The notes beneath the pieces were generated by a model, which worked only from the letters and a program-made list of their open reading frames with translations, had not been told where the DNA came from and searched no databases. This document shows, in pieces, positions 19,514 through 27,857 of a stretch of 64,000 nt of DNA (position 1 is its first letter; each line of letters starts with the position of its first letter). A program made the translations under genes and the position numbers. Source of the stretch: Lysobacterales bacterium (lineage in GTDB: Bacteria; Pseudomonadota; Gammaproteobacteria; Xanthomonadales; SZUA-5); the NCBI GenBank assembly GCA_022844165.1, contig JALHMH010000002.1, forward strand, positions 186,001-250,000, in the 5' to 3' direction.

Positions 19514-20782
19514 CTAAGACGACACGCGAACGCGTTTTGTACTGCGCAACTGCTCACGCTCCATGACGCGATCCAGCTCGTTGAGCGAGCGGTTGAGGCG
19601 CGAGAGCACACTGGTCGCCGGCGGCTTGGTGCCGGAGAGCCCGTCCCAAATGGTGCGGCCGAGATCGTCGAGGACTTCGTCGCGCAACCTCAGGCCGTGG
19701 CGTTTGAGCACTCTGCTGAACGCCTCACGATGGGCGCGAATGTCCGCAAGCGTGTGGCTGTATGCGTGTTCGCACAACTGCCGGCGCGAACCGAACGAAA
19801 ACACGTTGGTAAAGAACATCTCGGCGTCGTGCGCATCGGGTTCGAAGCGCACCAGATCCGATTGATCGTAGCTCTTGTCGTACTTGCCGAAGCCGACGCG
19901 CATTCGCGAATACAGCATCGCGCGAATGGTCTGGCTAAGAACGCGGGGAAGTCCGCCGCGCACCAGACTCTCCGGCGCTTTTTCGCCTTTTTCCTCAAGC
20001 TTGGAAGCGTCGAACGGCACCAGTGGATTCAGCGCCAGCAAAAGGTCGATGTCTTCATCGAGCGCGACCGACGCGTGCAGCGTGCGCTGCAACGCACCGT
20101 CGACGAAGTACTTGCCATCGATCTCAACGGGCGGATAAAACCCAGGTAGCGCGGAGCTCGCTTGCACGGCGCGACTGATCGGAACATTGTTTTCGTCCGC
20201 CGCGCCGAATCGCACCGTTCGCCCGCTGTCCAGCTCGACGGCGATCACGTACAGCGGGCGGTCCAGTTTTCGGAAATCGTTGGTGCGCCCGTGGCCGGTG
20301 AAGATGCGGCGCAAATAGCGTTCAATGCCCTCGTTGTCGAAGATGCCCGTCGGCAGCGCCTCGCCGATGCGACCCAGACCTTCGCTCCAGCGTTGCGACG
20401 CAGGCCGAAACAGCGTGTCCAGAAGCCAATCGCCGAAGATGCCCGGTACAGCGCCCAGGCGTTTGGCGAATTCGAAAAATGCCGGGCGTAGAAAAAGCTC
20501 CGGGCGAAAGGAGTTCTCTGCCAGCTCGTCAGTGACGAACATGCGGCACATTTCGGCGGTATCGATGCGATTGGCCAGTCCCGCGGCGAGAAAAGCCCCT
20601 GAGCTAACGCCGACGTACACATCCAGGCGCGTCAGATCGAGCCCTTCGATCGCCTCATCGAGCGCACGGAGTGCGCCCATTTCATAGATGCCACCCACCG
20701 GGCCACCGCCCGCTACCGCGAGACCAATACGATGCGGCTGGCGCAGCGAACGGGGTCGACGGGCCTCTTGCAGATGCAGCAC
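19514..20782 (-). CDS. Patatin-like phospholipase / lipid-body hydrolase
   Basis: This 422-residue serine hydrolase has the patatin oxyanion loop GGGPVGGIYEMGALRAL near residue 25, the nucleophile elbow GVSSGA near residue 59, and the catalytic-dyad aspartate in DGALQ near residue 228. No signal peptide is seen, so it is probably cytosolic or granule-associated. Patatin-like proteins cleave acyl esters in phospholipids or storage lipids. Its position beside the phasin suggests granule-lipid turnover. Substrate cannot be told from sequence. Confidence 0.88.
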   Translation of the reverse strand: MLHLQEARRPRSLRQPHRIGLAVAGGGPVGGIYEMGALRALDEAIEGLDLTRLDVYVGVSSGAFLAAGLANRIDTAEMCRMFVTDELAENSFRPELFLRPAFFEFAKRLGAVPGIFGDWLLDTLFRPASQRWSEGLGRIGEALPTGIFDNEGIERYLRRIFTGHGRTNDFRKLDRPLYVIAVELDSGRTVRFGAADENNVPISRAVQASSALPGFYPPVEIDGKYFVDGALQRTLHASVALDEDIDLLLALNPLVPFDASKLEEKGEKAPESLVRGGLPRVLSQTIRAMLYSRMRVGFGKYDKSYDQSDLVRFEPDAHDAEMFFTNVFSFGSRRQLCEHAYSHTLADIRAHREAFSRVLKRHGLRLRDEVLDDLGRTIWDGLSGTKPPATSVLSRLNRSLNELDRVMEREQLRSTKRVRVSS

Positions 20783-20883
20783 GGACGGAACCTCAGGCTT
20801 GGATGGAGGGGCCGGAGTCTAAAGCCGGGCGACCAAGTTTTGGCTCGATCCGCGCTTCTTTACGATGCCGTCTCAGATTTCGG

Positions 20884-20901
20884 CAACGTCTTAGGACGTT
20901 G
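20884..20901. promoter_or_regulatory. Inverted repeat CAACGTC-N4-GACGTTG
   Basis: A perfect 7-bp inverted repeat with a 4-bp spacer in the 181-bp gap between the divergent patatin and LysR genes. It shares the ACGTC/GACGT core with the palindrome 37 bp downstream, so both may bind the same regulator. Confidence 0.45.
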
Positions 20902-20937
20902 GCTTGCGGCAGGCCAGCACCGCGGCCTAATATGGCG

Positions 20938-20953
20938 GTATAGACGTCTATAC
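20938..20953. promoter_or_regulatory. 16-bp perfect palindrome GTATAGACGTCTATAC
   Basis: The palindrome ends 10 bases before the ATG of the CysB-like LysR gene, where a bound protein would block transcription or translation initiation. It is a candidate operator, possibly for autoregulation. Confidence 0.55.
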
Positions 20954-20963
20954 GGACTAATCC

Positions 20964-21953
20964 ATGACCCTGACACAACTTCGCTATCTGGTTGCGGTCG
21001 TTGATGCTGGCAACAACATCACTCAGGCGGCGACCAAGGTGCACGCCACGCAACCGGGTTTAAGCAAACAGCTCAAGCAGCTTGAGCAGTGGTTGGGATT
21101 TGAGCTCTTTGCGCGTCGCGGCAAGGCGCTCGACGGCTTGACCGAACCCGGCGCGCGCGTTGTCGAGCAGGCGCGTGCGCTGCTCGATCGTGCGGATGCG
21201 ATTCGCGATATTCGTGCCAGTTTTTCGGTCGATCAGGGCGGTGCGTTGCGGATCGCAACTACGCACACGCAGGCGCGATACGTGCTGCCAAAAGCCATCG
21301 TCGCGTTGAAGCGCTCCTGGCCGCTCCTGAATGTGCAACTGACACCGCAAGACGACGATGTCGCCATCGCCGCGCTACAGAGTGGCGCTGCGGATGTGGC
21401 GATCGTCTCGGCGCCGCATGCGCCGGCTGACTTGCTCGCTTTGCCGCTGTATCGGTGGAGCCGCCAGGCCCTGTTGACGGCGCAGCATCCGTTGGCCGAT
21501 GCGCAAATGACATTGGCGGATCTGGCACGATTTCCGCAAGTCAGTTACGCCTCCGCGCTGGGTCCTGCAGGATCGTTGCGTGTTGCGATGGAAAACGAGG
21601 GACTGCAACTGATCATTGGTATGGCGGCGAGCGACGGCGATTTGATCAAGACTTATGTTCGTGCGGGGCTTGGTGTTGGCATCATCGCGCCAATGGCGTT
21701 GACCGATGGCGACGGCGATCTGATCGCACGTTCTCTGACTGGCGTTTTGCCGGCGATGACGACATGGTTGGTGTTGCGTCCACAACAGACGCTCACGCGT
21801 GCGCTGGCCGCTCTGCTCGAACACCTGGCGCCCCATGTCGACGCCTGGGCAACGAAACAGCGATTGTTGGGCGATTCCAGCGTCGAATTGCTGAAGGGCG
21901 ACGTGCCGCACTGGCCATTGGCGCCAAAGGCACACGTTGCAGACCCCGCATAG
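20964..21953 (+). CDS. CysB-family LysR transcriptional regulator
   Basis: The 329-residue LysR protein has the winged HTH at its N-terminus (LRYLVAVVDAGNNITQAATK, then QPGLSKQLKQLE) and a periplasmic-binding-like effector domain. The segment IATTHTQARYVLPKAI and a GLGVGIIAPMA motif are typical of CysB/Cbl proteins, which sense O-acetylserine/thiosulfate and activate sulfur-assimilation genes. The sulfate importer at 44-48 kb is a natural target. I leave the symbol blank because CysB and Cbl cannot be separated here. It is followed after 35 bp by the DUF2333 gene. Confidence 0.88.
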   Translation: MTLTQLRYLVAVVDAGNNITQAATKVHATQPGLSKQLKQLEQWLGFELFARRGKALDGLTEPGARVVEQARALLDRADAIRDIRASFSVDQGGALRIATTHTQARYVLPKAIVALKRSWPLLNVQLTPQDDDVAIAALQSGAADVAIVSAPHAPADLLALPLYRWSRQALLTAQHPLADAQMTLADLARFPQVSYASALGPAGSLRVAMENEGLQLIIGMAASDGDLIKTYVRAGLGVGIIAPMALTDGDGDLIARSLTGVLPAMTTWLVLRPQQTLTRALAALLEHLAPHVDAWATKQRLLGDSSVELLKGDVPHWPLAPKAHVADPA

Positions 21954-21988
21954 CGGTACACTGCGCCATTGCCCACGGAGAACTGGCC

Positions 21989-23032
21989 ATGACCGATACT
22001 GTTCCGCCGATGGATACTGGCGACAAAATACCCGTCCCGCCCCAGCGCTCCTGGCGCTGGCGTCTGGTGGGTGTAGCAATCGGTTCGATCACGCTGCTGG
22101 TCGCAGGTTTGATGTTCTGGTGGTCGACGGAACCCGATCCGTTCAAGGTCCAGGCGAATGCTGATGCGTATGCCAAACAGCGTGGCGAACGCGTTGTTCC
22201 CGGTTATGTCAGCGTCGCAACGGCAATCCGTATTGCCAACACTTTGCTGGACAAACGCGGCGGCTATTTGTCGAACGATTTGCTGCCGCCCGGCGTGCTG
22301 ATGGACAACATCCCCGAATGGGAATTCGGCGTGCTGCAGCAGCTGCGCGATTTTTCCCTGGCATTGCGCAACGACTTCTCGCGCTCGCAAAGCCAGTCGC
22401 AGGACGACATCGATCTACGCGAAGCGCAGCCGCGATTTGCGTTTTCCAACGACCGCTGGATCTTGCCGTCGACCGAAAGCCAGTATCGGCAGGCGATCGG
22501 TCATCTGGACGGTTATTTGGCGCGTCTGGCCGACAGCGACGAGTACAACGCGCAGTTCTACGTGCGCGCGGACAATCTGGTGTCGTGGCTGACACTCGTG
22601 GAAAAACAGCTCGGTTCGCTCTCGCAACGGTTATCCGCCAGCGTGGGTCAGGTGCGAATCAACACCGATCTGGCCAATGAAGAAGCGGCGGCGCAATCCA
22701 CCCGGGCACCTGCGATCGTGGTGACCCGAACGCCCTGGCTGGAGATCGACAACGTGTTTTACGAGGCGCGGGGAACAAGTTGGGCGCTGCTGCATTTGCT
22801 CAAAGCCATCGAGCGCGATTTTCGGCCGGTGTTGGAAGACAAGAACGCCGTGATCAGCGTCAAGCAGATTATTCGCGAACTGGAAGAAGCCCAGGCCCCG
22901 GTGATGAGCCCGATGATTTTGAACGGCGGTGGTTACGGTTTTTTCGCCAATCACAGTCTGGTGATGGCCAACTATCTGTCGCGCGCAAACGCGGCCATTA
23001 TCGACTTGCGAAAGCTTCTGGAACGCGGGTAA
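21989..23032 (+). CDS. DUF2333 family inner-membrane protein
   Basis: The 347-residue protein starts at 21989 with GGAG 8 bases upstream. One N-terminal membrane segment (about residues 26-46, LVGVAIGSITLLVAGLMFWW) is followed by a large domain that matches the proteobacterial DUF2333 family, with GGYLSNDLLPPGVLMDNIPE and NPM-like ILNGGGYGFFANHSLVMANY. The function of the family is unknown. It lies 35 bp after the LysR gene on the same strand and may be cotranscribed. Confidence 0.82.
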   Translation: MTDTVPPMDTGDKIPVPPQRSWRWRLVGVAIGSITLLVAGLMFWWSTEPDPFKVQANADAYAKQRGERVVPGYVSVATAIRIANTLLDKRGGYLSNDLLPPGVLMDNIPEWEFGVLQQLRDFSLALRNDFSRSQSQSQDDIDLREAQPRFAFSNDRWILPSTESQYRQAIGHLDGYLARLADSDEYNAQFYVRADNLVSWLTLVEKQLGSLSQRLSASVGQVRINTDLANEEAAAQSTRAPAIVVTRTPWLEIDNVFYEARGTSWALLHLLKAIERDFRPVLEDKNAVISVKQIIRELEEAQAPVMSPMILNGGGYGFFANHSLVMANYLSRANAAIIDLRKLLERG

Positions 23033-23344
23033 GCAGCCGCAGGCTGCGGTGCGAGATGCAAGCGAGCCAGTCTACTCCCTCTCGCCTTGCCGAAATCGAT
23101 CAGACATTTCTTTCGTTTACATCGGGACGCCACACTATCTGGCTGTTTAGAGGCAGCCTGCTGGCGATCAGGGATGGTTCCCTCATGGATCGAGCACGCA
23201 AGCGGTTGATCCATTGGAGAGCGAGTCCGGACATGCGCCGGACTCGCGACTTGAGAAACGCACAGGAACGTCCCAGGTCAACACTCACAACTCTCCGACT
23301 TGGCCTCAACTGCGAACCTGGCGAGCTGTTTTCGCGAAAATCTG
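23033..23344. other. 312-bp gap without a gene
   Basis: It begins with a 6-bp hairpin (GCAGCC, GCA, GGCTGC) directly after the DUF2333 stop. A perfect 10-bp hairpin is at 23221-23247 and a 12-bp palindrome TTTTCGCGAAAA at 23330-23341. Both flanking genes converge on it, so it is a terminator region. No open frame here has support. Confidence 0.5.
23221..23247. terminator. Perfect 10-bp hairpin between convergent genes
   Basis: GCGAGTCCGG, a 7-nt loop and CCGGACTCGC. It lies 189 bases past DUF2333 and about 100 bases past the leftward cysteine-rich gene. No T-run, so the terminator role is tentative. Confidence 0.45.
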
Positions 23345-24070
23345 TCAGCGGATCAACCAGCCAGCTGGATCAAAACTGTCTCGAACCCATGGGCCGCCTC
23401 GAACAAAGTCCCAAGGGATAGACGGGAAGAATGGCCCAGAAGGAGATACCGGCCAAGGATTGCGTGGGCGGTTAGGCGGAACTGTGCATTCAATGCAATT
23501 ACACTGACAGGACGCAACCCCGCAGAGGATCGCAGTAACATGCGCGCCGCAAGGGCAGGTCATCCGGCATCCCAAGAAACAATCTTGTCTTTGAAGAAAG
23601 CAATTGGCAGTAATAAGGACGCCAATGATAATCGGAGCAGCATGCTTATCCGTCGGCTGAACGTAGTCGTTTCCTGCCGCTTTAACAAATTCGACGATAT
23701 CCAGTTGCCCGCTCTTGCCGTTGGAAGCGACCCAGGATATGACCCCAGATCGCCCCGTCGTTTCGACAGTCATACCATCGGTCATCTCAAAACTAGATCG
23801 ATAGGGTTCGCCATGATACTTGAGCTGACTGCAGTCACTGTCACATGCCGGCGTGCTGTTGCTCAACGATTCCGACGACATCCAGGCAGAATGGCGAGTT
23901 CCGGTATCGCTCAAAACTCGCTGGGCCAATTCAATCTCATGCGGAGAATAGCGCGACTTCAAAGCGGCCAGCGAATCATCCATATTTACTTTGCACAAAT
24001 CCATTTGAGGAGTCTGAGCAAAGACCGAGCAAGCAAAAAAGCCTGCGAACAGGAACAATAACTTTTTCAT
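23345..24070 (-). CDS. Exported protein with a dense cysteine cluster (241 aa)
   Basis: I do not recognise a family. The start at 24070 has AAGGA 8 bases upstream. Residues 1-19 are a Sec signal peptide (MKKLLFLFAGFFACSVFAQ). The middle holds a pair of cysteines (C76, C80). Residues 157-195 contain ten cysteines in 39 positions, preceded by a hydrophobic IIIGVLITA stretch. The last 45 residues are proline-, tryptophan- and glycine-rich. The cluster suggests disulfide knotting or metal binding outside the cytoplasm. The DNA is visibly AT-richer than its neighbours. It lies on the same strand as, and downstream of, the ECF sigma/kinase pair. Confidence 0.75.
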   Translation of the reverse strand: MKKLLFLFAGFFACSVFAQTPQMDLCKVNMDDSLAALKSRYSPHEIELAQRVLSDTGTRHSAWMSSESLSNSTPACDSDCSQLKYHGEPYRSSFEMTDGMTVETTGRSGVISWVASNGKSGQLDIVEFVKAAGNDYVQPTDKHAAPIIIGVLITANCFLQRQDCFLGCRMTCPCGAHVTAILCGVASCQCNCIECTVPPNRPRNPWPVSPSGPFFPSIPWDFVRGGPWVRDSFDPAGWLIR

Positions 24071-24111
24071 CGAGAATGTCCTTAGGAAGGCAAAAAAATA
24101 TCGGCAATGCG

Positions 24112-24207
24112 TTAGCTCTGCCGGGAATATGAGCAGAGTTCTGAAAGCTCCAATTTGGCCGTATCCAAGACGAACATTGCTGCGACCATCAGTTTCGATA
24201 GTTTCAT
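24112..24207 (-). CDS. Possible 31-aa peptide
   Basis: An ATG at 24207 has AAGGA 7 bases upstream and opens 31 codons: a basic, hydrophobic start (MKLSKLMVAAMFVL) then an acidic/polar end with one cysteine. The start resembles a signal peptide cut short, so it may be a leader peptide or the remnant of a third exported protein. It lies 41 bp before the 241-aa gene on the same strand. Confidence 0.35.
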   Translation of the reverse strand: MKLSKLMVAAMFVLDTAKLELSELCSYSRQS

Positions 24208-24256
24208 CGTTGATTCCTTAACTCTTACGTTTAGGGGTTGTCTCTTTCGAGACAGC

Positions 24257-24277
24257 AGCGCGGCGTTGCGCCGCGCT
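24257..24277 (-). terminator. Perfect 9-bp hairpin after the 141-aa exported protein
   Basis: AGCGCGGCG, a 3-nt loop and CGCCGCGCT lie 51 bases beyond the stop of the 141-aa gene on its strand. A smaller stem (TGTCTC/GAGACA) follows at 24239-24254. No T-run. It may end or attenuate the sigma-kinase transcript before the 241-aa gene. Confidence 0.45.
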
Positions 24278-24327
24278 TACTCCTTAATCGTAATTTGAGA
24301 GCAACTTCGATCACTGCCGCTTCGTTA

Positions 24328-24753
24328 TTACTCCTCTTGCTGCGGTCGGCACGAAATGGTGACTGTGCGGCTGCGCGTGCCGGCAGCTGCCGACGTTACC
24401 CGGCCAGTGAGTGTTCCCGAGCTTCCGTAAGAACAAATGGCCGTCTGCCTGGGCGTTGATCCATAAGCCGAAAGAAGCACGTTTGGCGACGAGGACCATC
24501 CATAAACATAGTCTTTGGATTGAGGATAAACCTCACAACTCCTGGTCGTTGGTGTGCCGCTGCACAACACGAAGACTGGCGGTATGTTGTCGCGAGGATG
24601 GCATTTGCAGGGATTGTCTCGGCTCGTCTTTACGGCGTGGAATCCTGGATCACATGGCAGGACCGGGCAGATATCGACATCGTCACCAGCGCTCGCCGTC
24701 ATAGACAGCGGCAACATGGCGAGAAGGACGCACAGGTTTCGAAGTGTTCTCAT
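24328..24753 (-). CDS. Small exported cysteine-rich protein (141 aa)
   Basis: I do not recognise a family. I chose the ATG at 24753, with GGAG 8 bases upstream. Residues 1-23 are a signal peptide (MRTLRNLCVLLAMLPLSMTASA). The mature part has eight cysteines (an even number, compatible with four disulfides), including CPVLPC and CKC, and a serine/threonine/glycine-rich second half. It starts 54 bases after the kinase stop on the same strand, so it is probably in the sigma-kinase operon. Base composition is lower in GC than the kinase gene. Confidence 0.7.
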   Translation of the reverse strand: MRTLRNLCVLLAMLPLSMTASAGDDVDICPVLPCDPGFHAVKTSRDNPCKCHPRDNIPPVFVLCSGTPTTRSCEVYPQSKDYVYGWSSSPNVLLSAYGSTPRQTAICSYGSSGTLTGRVTSAAAGTRSRTVTISCRPQQEE

Positions 24754-24807
24754 CTGTTGTTCTCCGTTGTTGGTTCTGGGTACATCGTAATTTGGCGACA
24801 AAATCGA

Positions 24808-27297
24808 TCACGCTTCTGGTGCATTCGCCAACTCTCGGACCAGTTGTGTTGCCAGGTCACCAATTCGGCCACAGGCAATGCTGATGTCCGGATCGGACGG
24901 TGCGGCGCAGATGCCGGTGTGCAAAATGCGCTCGACGGTGCGGCGCTGGGCCGTCAAATTCGACCAGGCCTCTACCTTATGCCATTCCGAAGATTCGGGG
25001 ACACCCATCACCAGGAGCGCCGCGTGGTGCTCGCTTCGCGCCAGATGCAGGCTGGCCAGTAACGTTCGGGCGTAAACGGTCATTGGACGGTGTGGCCCCA
25101 AGGCTTGTACCGATCTATCCACGACGTCCTTGGCGGCGGCAATGGCTTCAACCGACTTCGCATCGATTCTCGAGAGCACGACGACCAGATTGAACTGAAG
25201 TCGGATCGTACTGATGTGGTTGGGCCCCAGCACCGCGCGGTATCTCTCAAGCGCCTCGGAGTAGTGGTGCCGAGCGTTCTCCAACCGCCCTGCGCGAATC
25301 AACGTGCCGGCGAAAGCGGAGCGAGCATCTGCGGCCACAACGCTCGAATTGCCATAGACACCTTCGAGGCGGGTCACCAGCTCATCGAACTCCGTCAGTG
25401 CACTTTCTGCGTTGCCCGACTGCGCTTCCGCCATCAGCAACCGGGTTCGCACACGAAGTTCTTTCGGATGATCTTCTGGCAGGCCGGTAAGCCACTGCGC
25501 CAGTTCGCGGAAGGCAACGGAAGACTCGTCAGGTCGCCCCGAAGTCCGGAGATTTTCTGCGTGGAAAAATCGAGCCTCGAATGCAAGGTCGTCGTTTTGG
25601 CTGCGATCGCCAAGGTCACGAATCAGGGCCTTGAGCAGTTCATCGGCGCGTTCAGAAAGACCAACGTCCATTTCGACACGCGCGGCCACCAGGCGCGATT
25701 CGATGCTCGGCGAAAACTCGAGTGCCTGCATTCGGGCGACCATCGATTGAGCGAGTTCGATATCGCCCGAACGCGCGTGCGCAATCGCACTTGTACGTAG
25801 CAGCCGAAGCTCGACTTCTGGCGAGAGCGCGGTTGCGGGCAGGGCAAGTGCGGGACCAGCCAGCGCCAGTGCCTGACTGTCCGCGGCCAGACCCGCCTCG
25901 ACCGACGCAATGATCTCCGCGAGTTCGGCAAACAGCAGCGGCTGCGTGTCTTTCAGCGCTATCACGCGGGGCGTGGCCGCATCGAGGATCGAGCGCGCGG
26001 TCACCCGGTCGCCGGTGCTTCGTGCCGGATCGGCGCCCAAAAAAGACTCGCGCAGGATCGACACCACTTCGCGGGCGCGGTCGCGCTCCAGCAGCGCGGT
26101 ATTGCGCTCGCGTTCGAGCGCGCCTGCCTGGAACCAAAGCGCGGTCACACCCACCACCAGCAGCACGCCGGCAACAGCCGTGAGCGCTACCGGCAGCCGA
26201 TGCCGGCGGACGAACAAGGCCGCACGATAGCCAACGCCGGTGCGCCGCGCCTGGATCGGGCGTTGCTGCAAGTACCGCTGCAAATCCGCCTCGAGCGCGG
26301 CGGCATTGGCAAACCGTTGCGTCGGCGTCTTGTGCAAACACATGCCAACGATCGCATCGAGATCGCCACGCAGTTGCGCGGCGAACGGCAGGCGCGAGAC
26401 ATCGCTGACCGGCGCCGGGGCGACATGCAAAATCAGCTTCTCGATCTCGGCTGCGCGCAATCCCTGGAAATCGAACGGCGCACGGCCAGCGAGCAGTTCG
26501 TAAGCCAGCACGCCCAAACCATAAACATCGCTGGCAACGCCCACGGCCTGCCCCAACCATTGTTCGGGGGCACTCACGCTCGGCGTCAGGAACCGCTCCG
26601 CGGTGCCGGTGGCGGCCGAATCGGTCAGCGATTTGGCGATGCCAAAATCCAGCAGCTTGGGTGTGCCGTCGGCTGTCACCAGCACATTCGAGGGCTTGAT
26701 ATCGCGATGGATCACCAGTCGATCGTGCGCATGCGCGACGGCATCGACGATGGCTGCCAGCAACTCGACGCGCGCGCGCAAACCCAGACGGTGGCGTTCG
26801 CAGTACTGCAACAGCGGTTCGCCATCGATCGCCTCCAAGACCACGTAGGGCGAGCCATCCGGCAGGCTCGAGGCGTCGATGAAGCGGCAGATGCCGGGAT
26901 GATCGAGTGCCGCCAGATGCCGACGTTCGGCGAGAAAACGCGACAGGAATACGCCCGACACGCGGTCGCGCCGGATGAGCTTGATCGCCACCTGCGTGCG
27001 CAACCCGTCGATATCGCGCTCGGCCAGGTACACCGTGCCCATGCCACCCTCGCCGAGGCGGCGCACGACGCGATAAGCTCCAATGTCGGTCGGATCGCCG
27101 ATCAATGCACCGAGCGCCGCCGGTGCCGCAGCATCGAGCGGGCTCGGCTGTGCATCGCGCCCGAGCAGACCGCGCACGCGTGCGGCGAGCGCCGGTTCGG
27201 TGGTTTCGATGGCCATCAGAGCGCTGGTTTGTTCTTCAGTCGGCAAGTCCACGACGTCGATGAAAATCGCCAGCGCACGTTGCTCGAAGGTGCTCAT
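24808..27297 (-). CDS. Membrane Ser/Thr protein kinase with a TPR-rich C-terminal region
   Basis: The 829-residue protein has a Hanks-type kinase domain at about 75-340: glycine loop GEGGMG (82-87), lysine K106 in VAIK, HRDIKPSN (HRD 197-199) and DFG (217-219). All catalytic residues are present. A single membrane helix spans about 368-388. The rest (about 390-829) is helical and TPR-like, probably periplasmic. Its start overlaps the ECF sigma gene's stop, so the two are cotranslated. In Xanthomonas a kinase of this kind (PknS) activates its ECF43 partner EcfK by phosphorylation; the same logic is likely here. It is a candidate sensor for an envelope or extracellular signal. Confidence 0.9.
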   Translation of the reverse strand: MSTFEQRALAIFIDVVDLPTEEQTSALMAIETTEPALAARVRGLLGRDAQPSPLDAAAPAALGALIGDPTDIGAYRVVRRLGEGGMGTVYLAERDIDGLRTQVAIKLIRRDRVSGVFLSRFLAERRHLAALDHPGICRFIDASSLPDGSPYVVLEAIDGEPLLQYCERHRLGLRARVELLAAIVDAVAHAHDRLVIHRDIKPSNVLVTADGTPKLLDFGIAKSLTDSAATGTAERFLTPSVSAPEQWLGQAVGVASDVYGLGVLAYELLAGRAPFDFQGLRAAEIEKLILHVAPAPVSDVSRLPFAAQLRGDLDAIVGMCLHKTPTQRFANAAALEADLQRYLQQRPIQARRTGVGYRAALFVRRHRLPVALTAVAGVLLVVGVTALWFQAGALERERNTALLERDRAREVVSILRESFLGADPARSTGDRVTARSILDAATPRVIALKDTQPLLFAELAEIIASVEAGLAADSQALALAGPALALPATALSPEVELRLLRTSAIAHARSGDIELAQSMVARMQALEFSPSIESRLVAARVEMDVGLSERADELLKALIRDLGDRSQNDDLAFEARFFHAENLRTSGRPDESSVAFRELAQWLTGLPEDHPKELRVRTRLLMAEAQSGNAESALTEFDELVTRLEGVYGNSSVVAADARSAFAGTLIRAGRLENARHHYSEALERYRAVLGPNHISTIRLQFNLVVVLSRIDAKSVEAIAAAKDVVDRSVQALGPHRPMTVYARTLLASLHLARSEHHAALLVMGVPESSEWHKVEAWSNLTAQRRTVERILHTGICAAPSDPDISIACGRIGDLATQLVRELANAPEA

Positions 27298-27857
27298 GCG
27301 GCCAGATATTCACCCAGCCACGCACGCGCAAAACGCCACTGCCGCCCCACGGTGGCGACCGACGACATCATCGCCTGCGCAACCTCTTCGACCGCCATGC
27401 CGGCAAAAACCCGCATCTCGACCACTTGCACGCAGCGCCGATCCACCTCGGCCAACGCGGTCAGCGCCTGATCCAGTTCCAGCCAATCGATGCCGTTGGT
27501 CAGCGCCATCGCTTCTTCGGCTGCGCCCGTCAACTCCACTTTAATCACATCGCCGCCGCGCTTTTCGCTTTTGCGCTCGCGCAAATGATCGATCAGGATG
27601 TAACGGATCACGGTCGCCGCGATCGCAAAAAAATGCTGCCGATCCTGCCAATCCACCTTCTGCTGGCGATGCAGGCGCTCGTACGCCTCATTGACCAGTT
27701 CCGTCGCCTGTAAGGTCACCGGGCCGGTAAAGCGCTGCAACTGCACACGCGCCAACGATTGCAGGGTTGGATACACCGCACGAATCAACGCCGGCTCCAC
27801 CGAGCGATCGCCGGCTTTCCAAATCGCCAACAAGCTGGTGACATCGACTTCGGTCAT
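27294..27857 (-). CDS. ECF-type RNA polymerase sigma factor (TIGR02999 / ECF43-like)
   Basis: The 187-residue protein begins MTEVDVTSLLAIWKAGD at the ATG at 27857, with GGAGC upstream. Region 2 is seen in LQATELVNEAYERLHRQQ and HFFAIAATVIRYILIDHLRE. Region 4 is seen in RRCVQVVEMRVFAGMAVEEV with its HTH. This wording is characteristic of the TIGR02999 family, found mainly beside Ser/Thr kinases and lacking a classic anti-sigma factor. The next gene is such a kinase, overlapping by 4 bases. Family members are about 185-200 aa. Confidence 0.9.
   Translation of the reverse strand: MTEVDVTSLLAIWKAGDRSVEPALIRAVYPTLQSLARVQLQRFTGPVTLQATELVNEAYERLHRQQKVDWQDRQHFFAIAATVIRYILIDHLRERKSEKRGGDVIKVELTGAAEEAMALTNGIDWLELDQALTALAEVDRRCVQVVEMRVFAGMAVEEVAQAMMSSVATVGRQWRFARAWLGEYLAA

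Noticed and set aside
26200..27471. 423-codon open frame antisense to the kinase and sigma genes
   Set aside because: Shadow sequence; no ribosome site or family.
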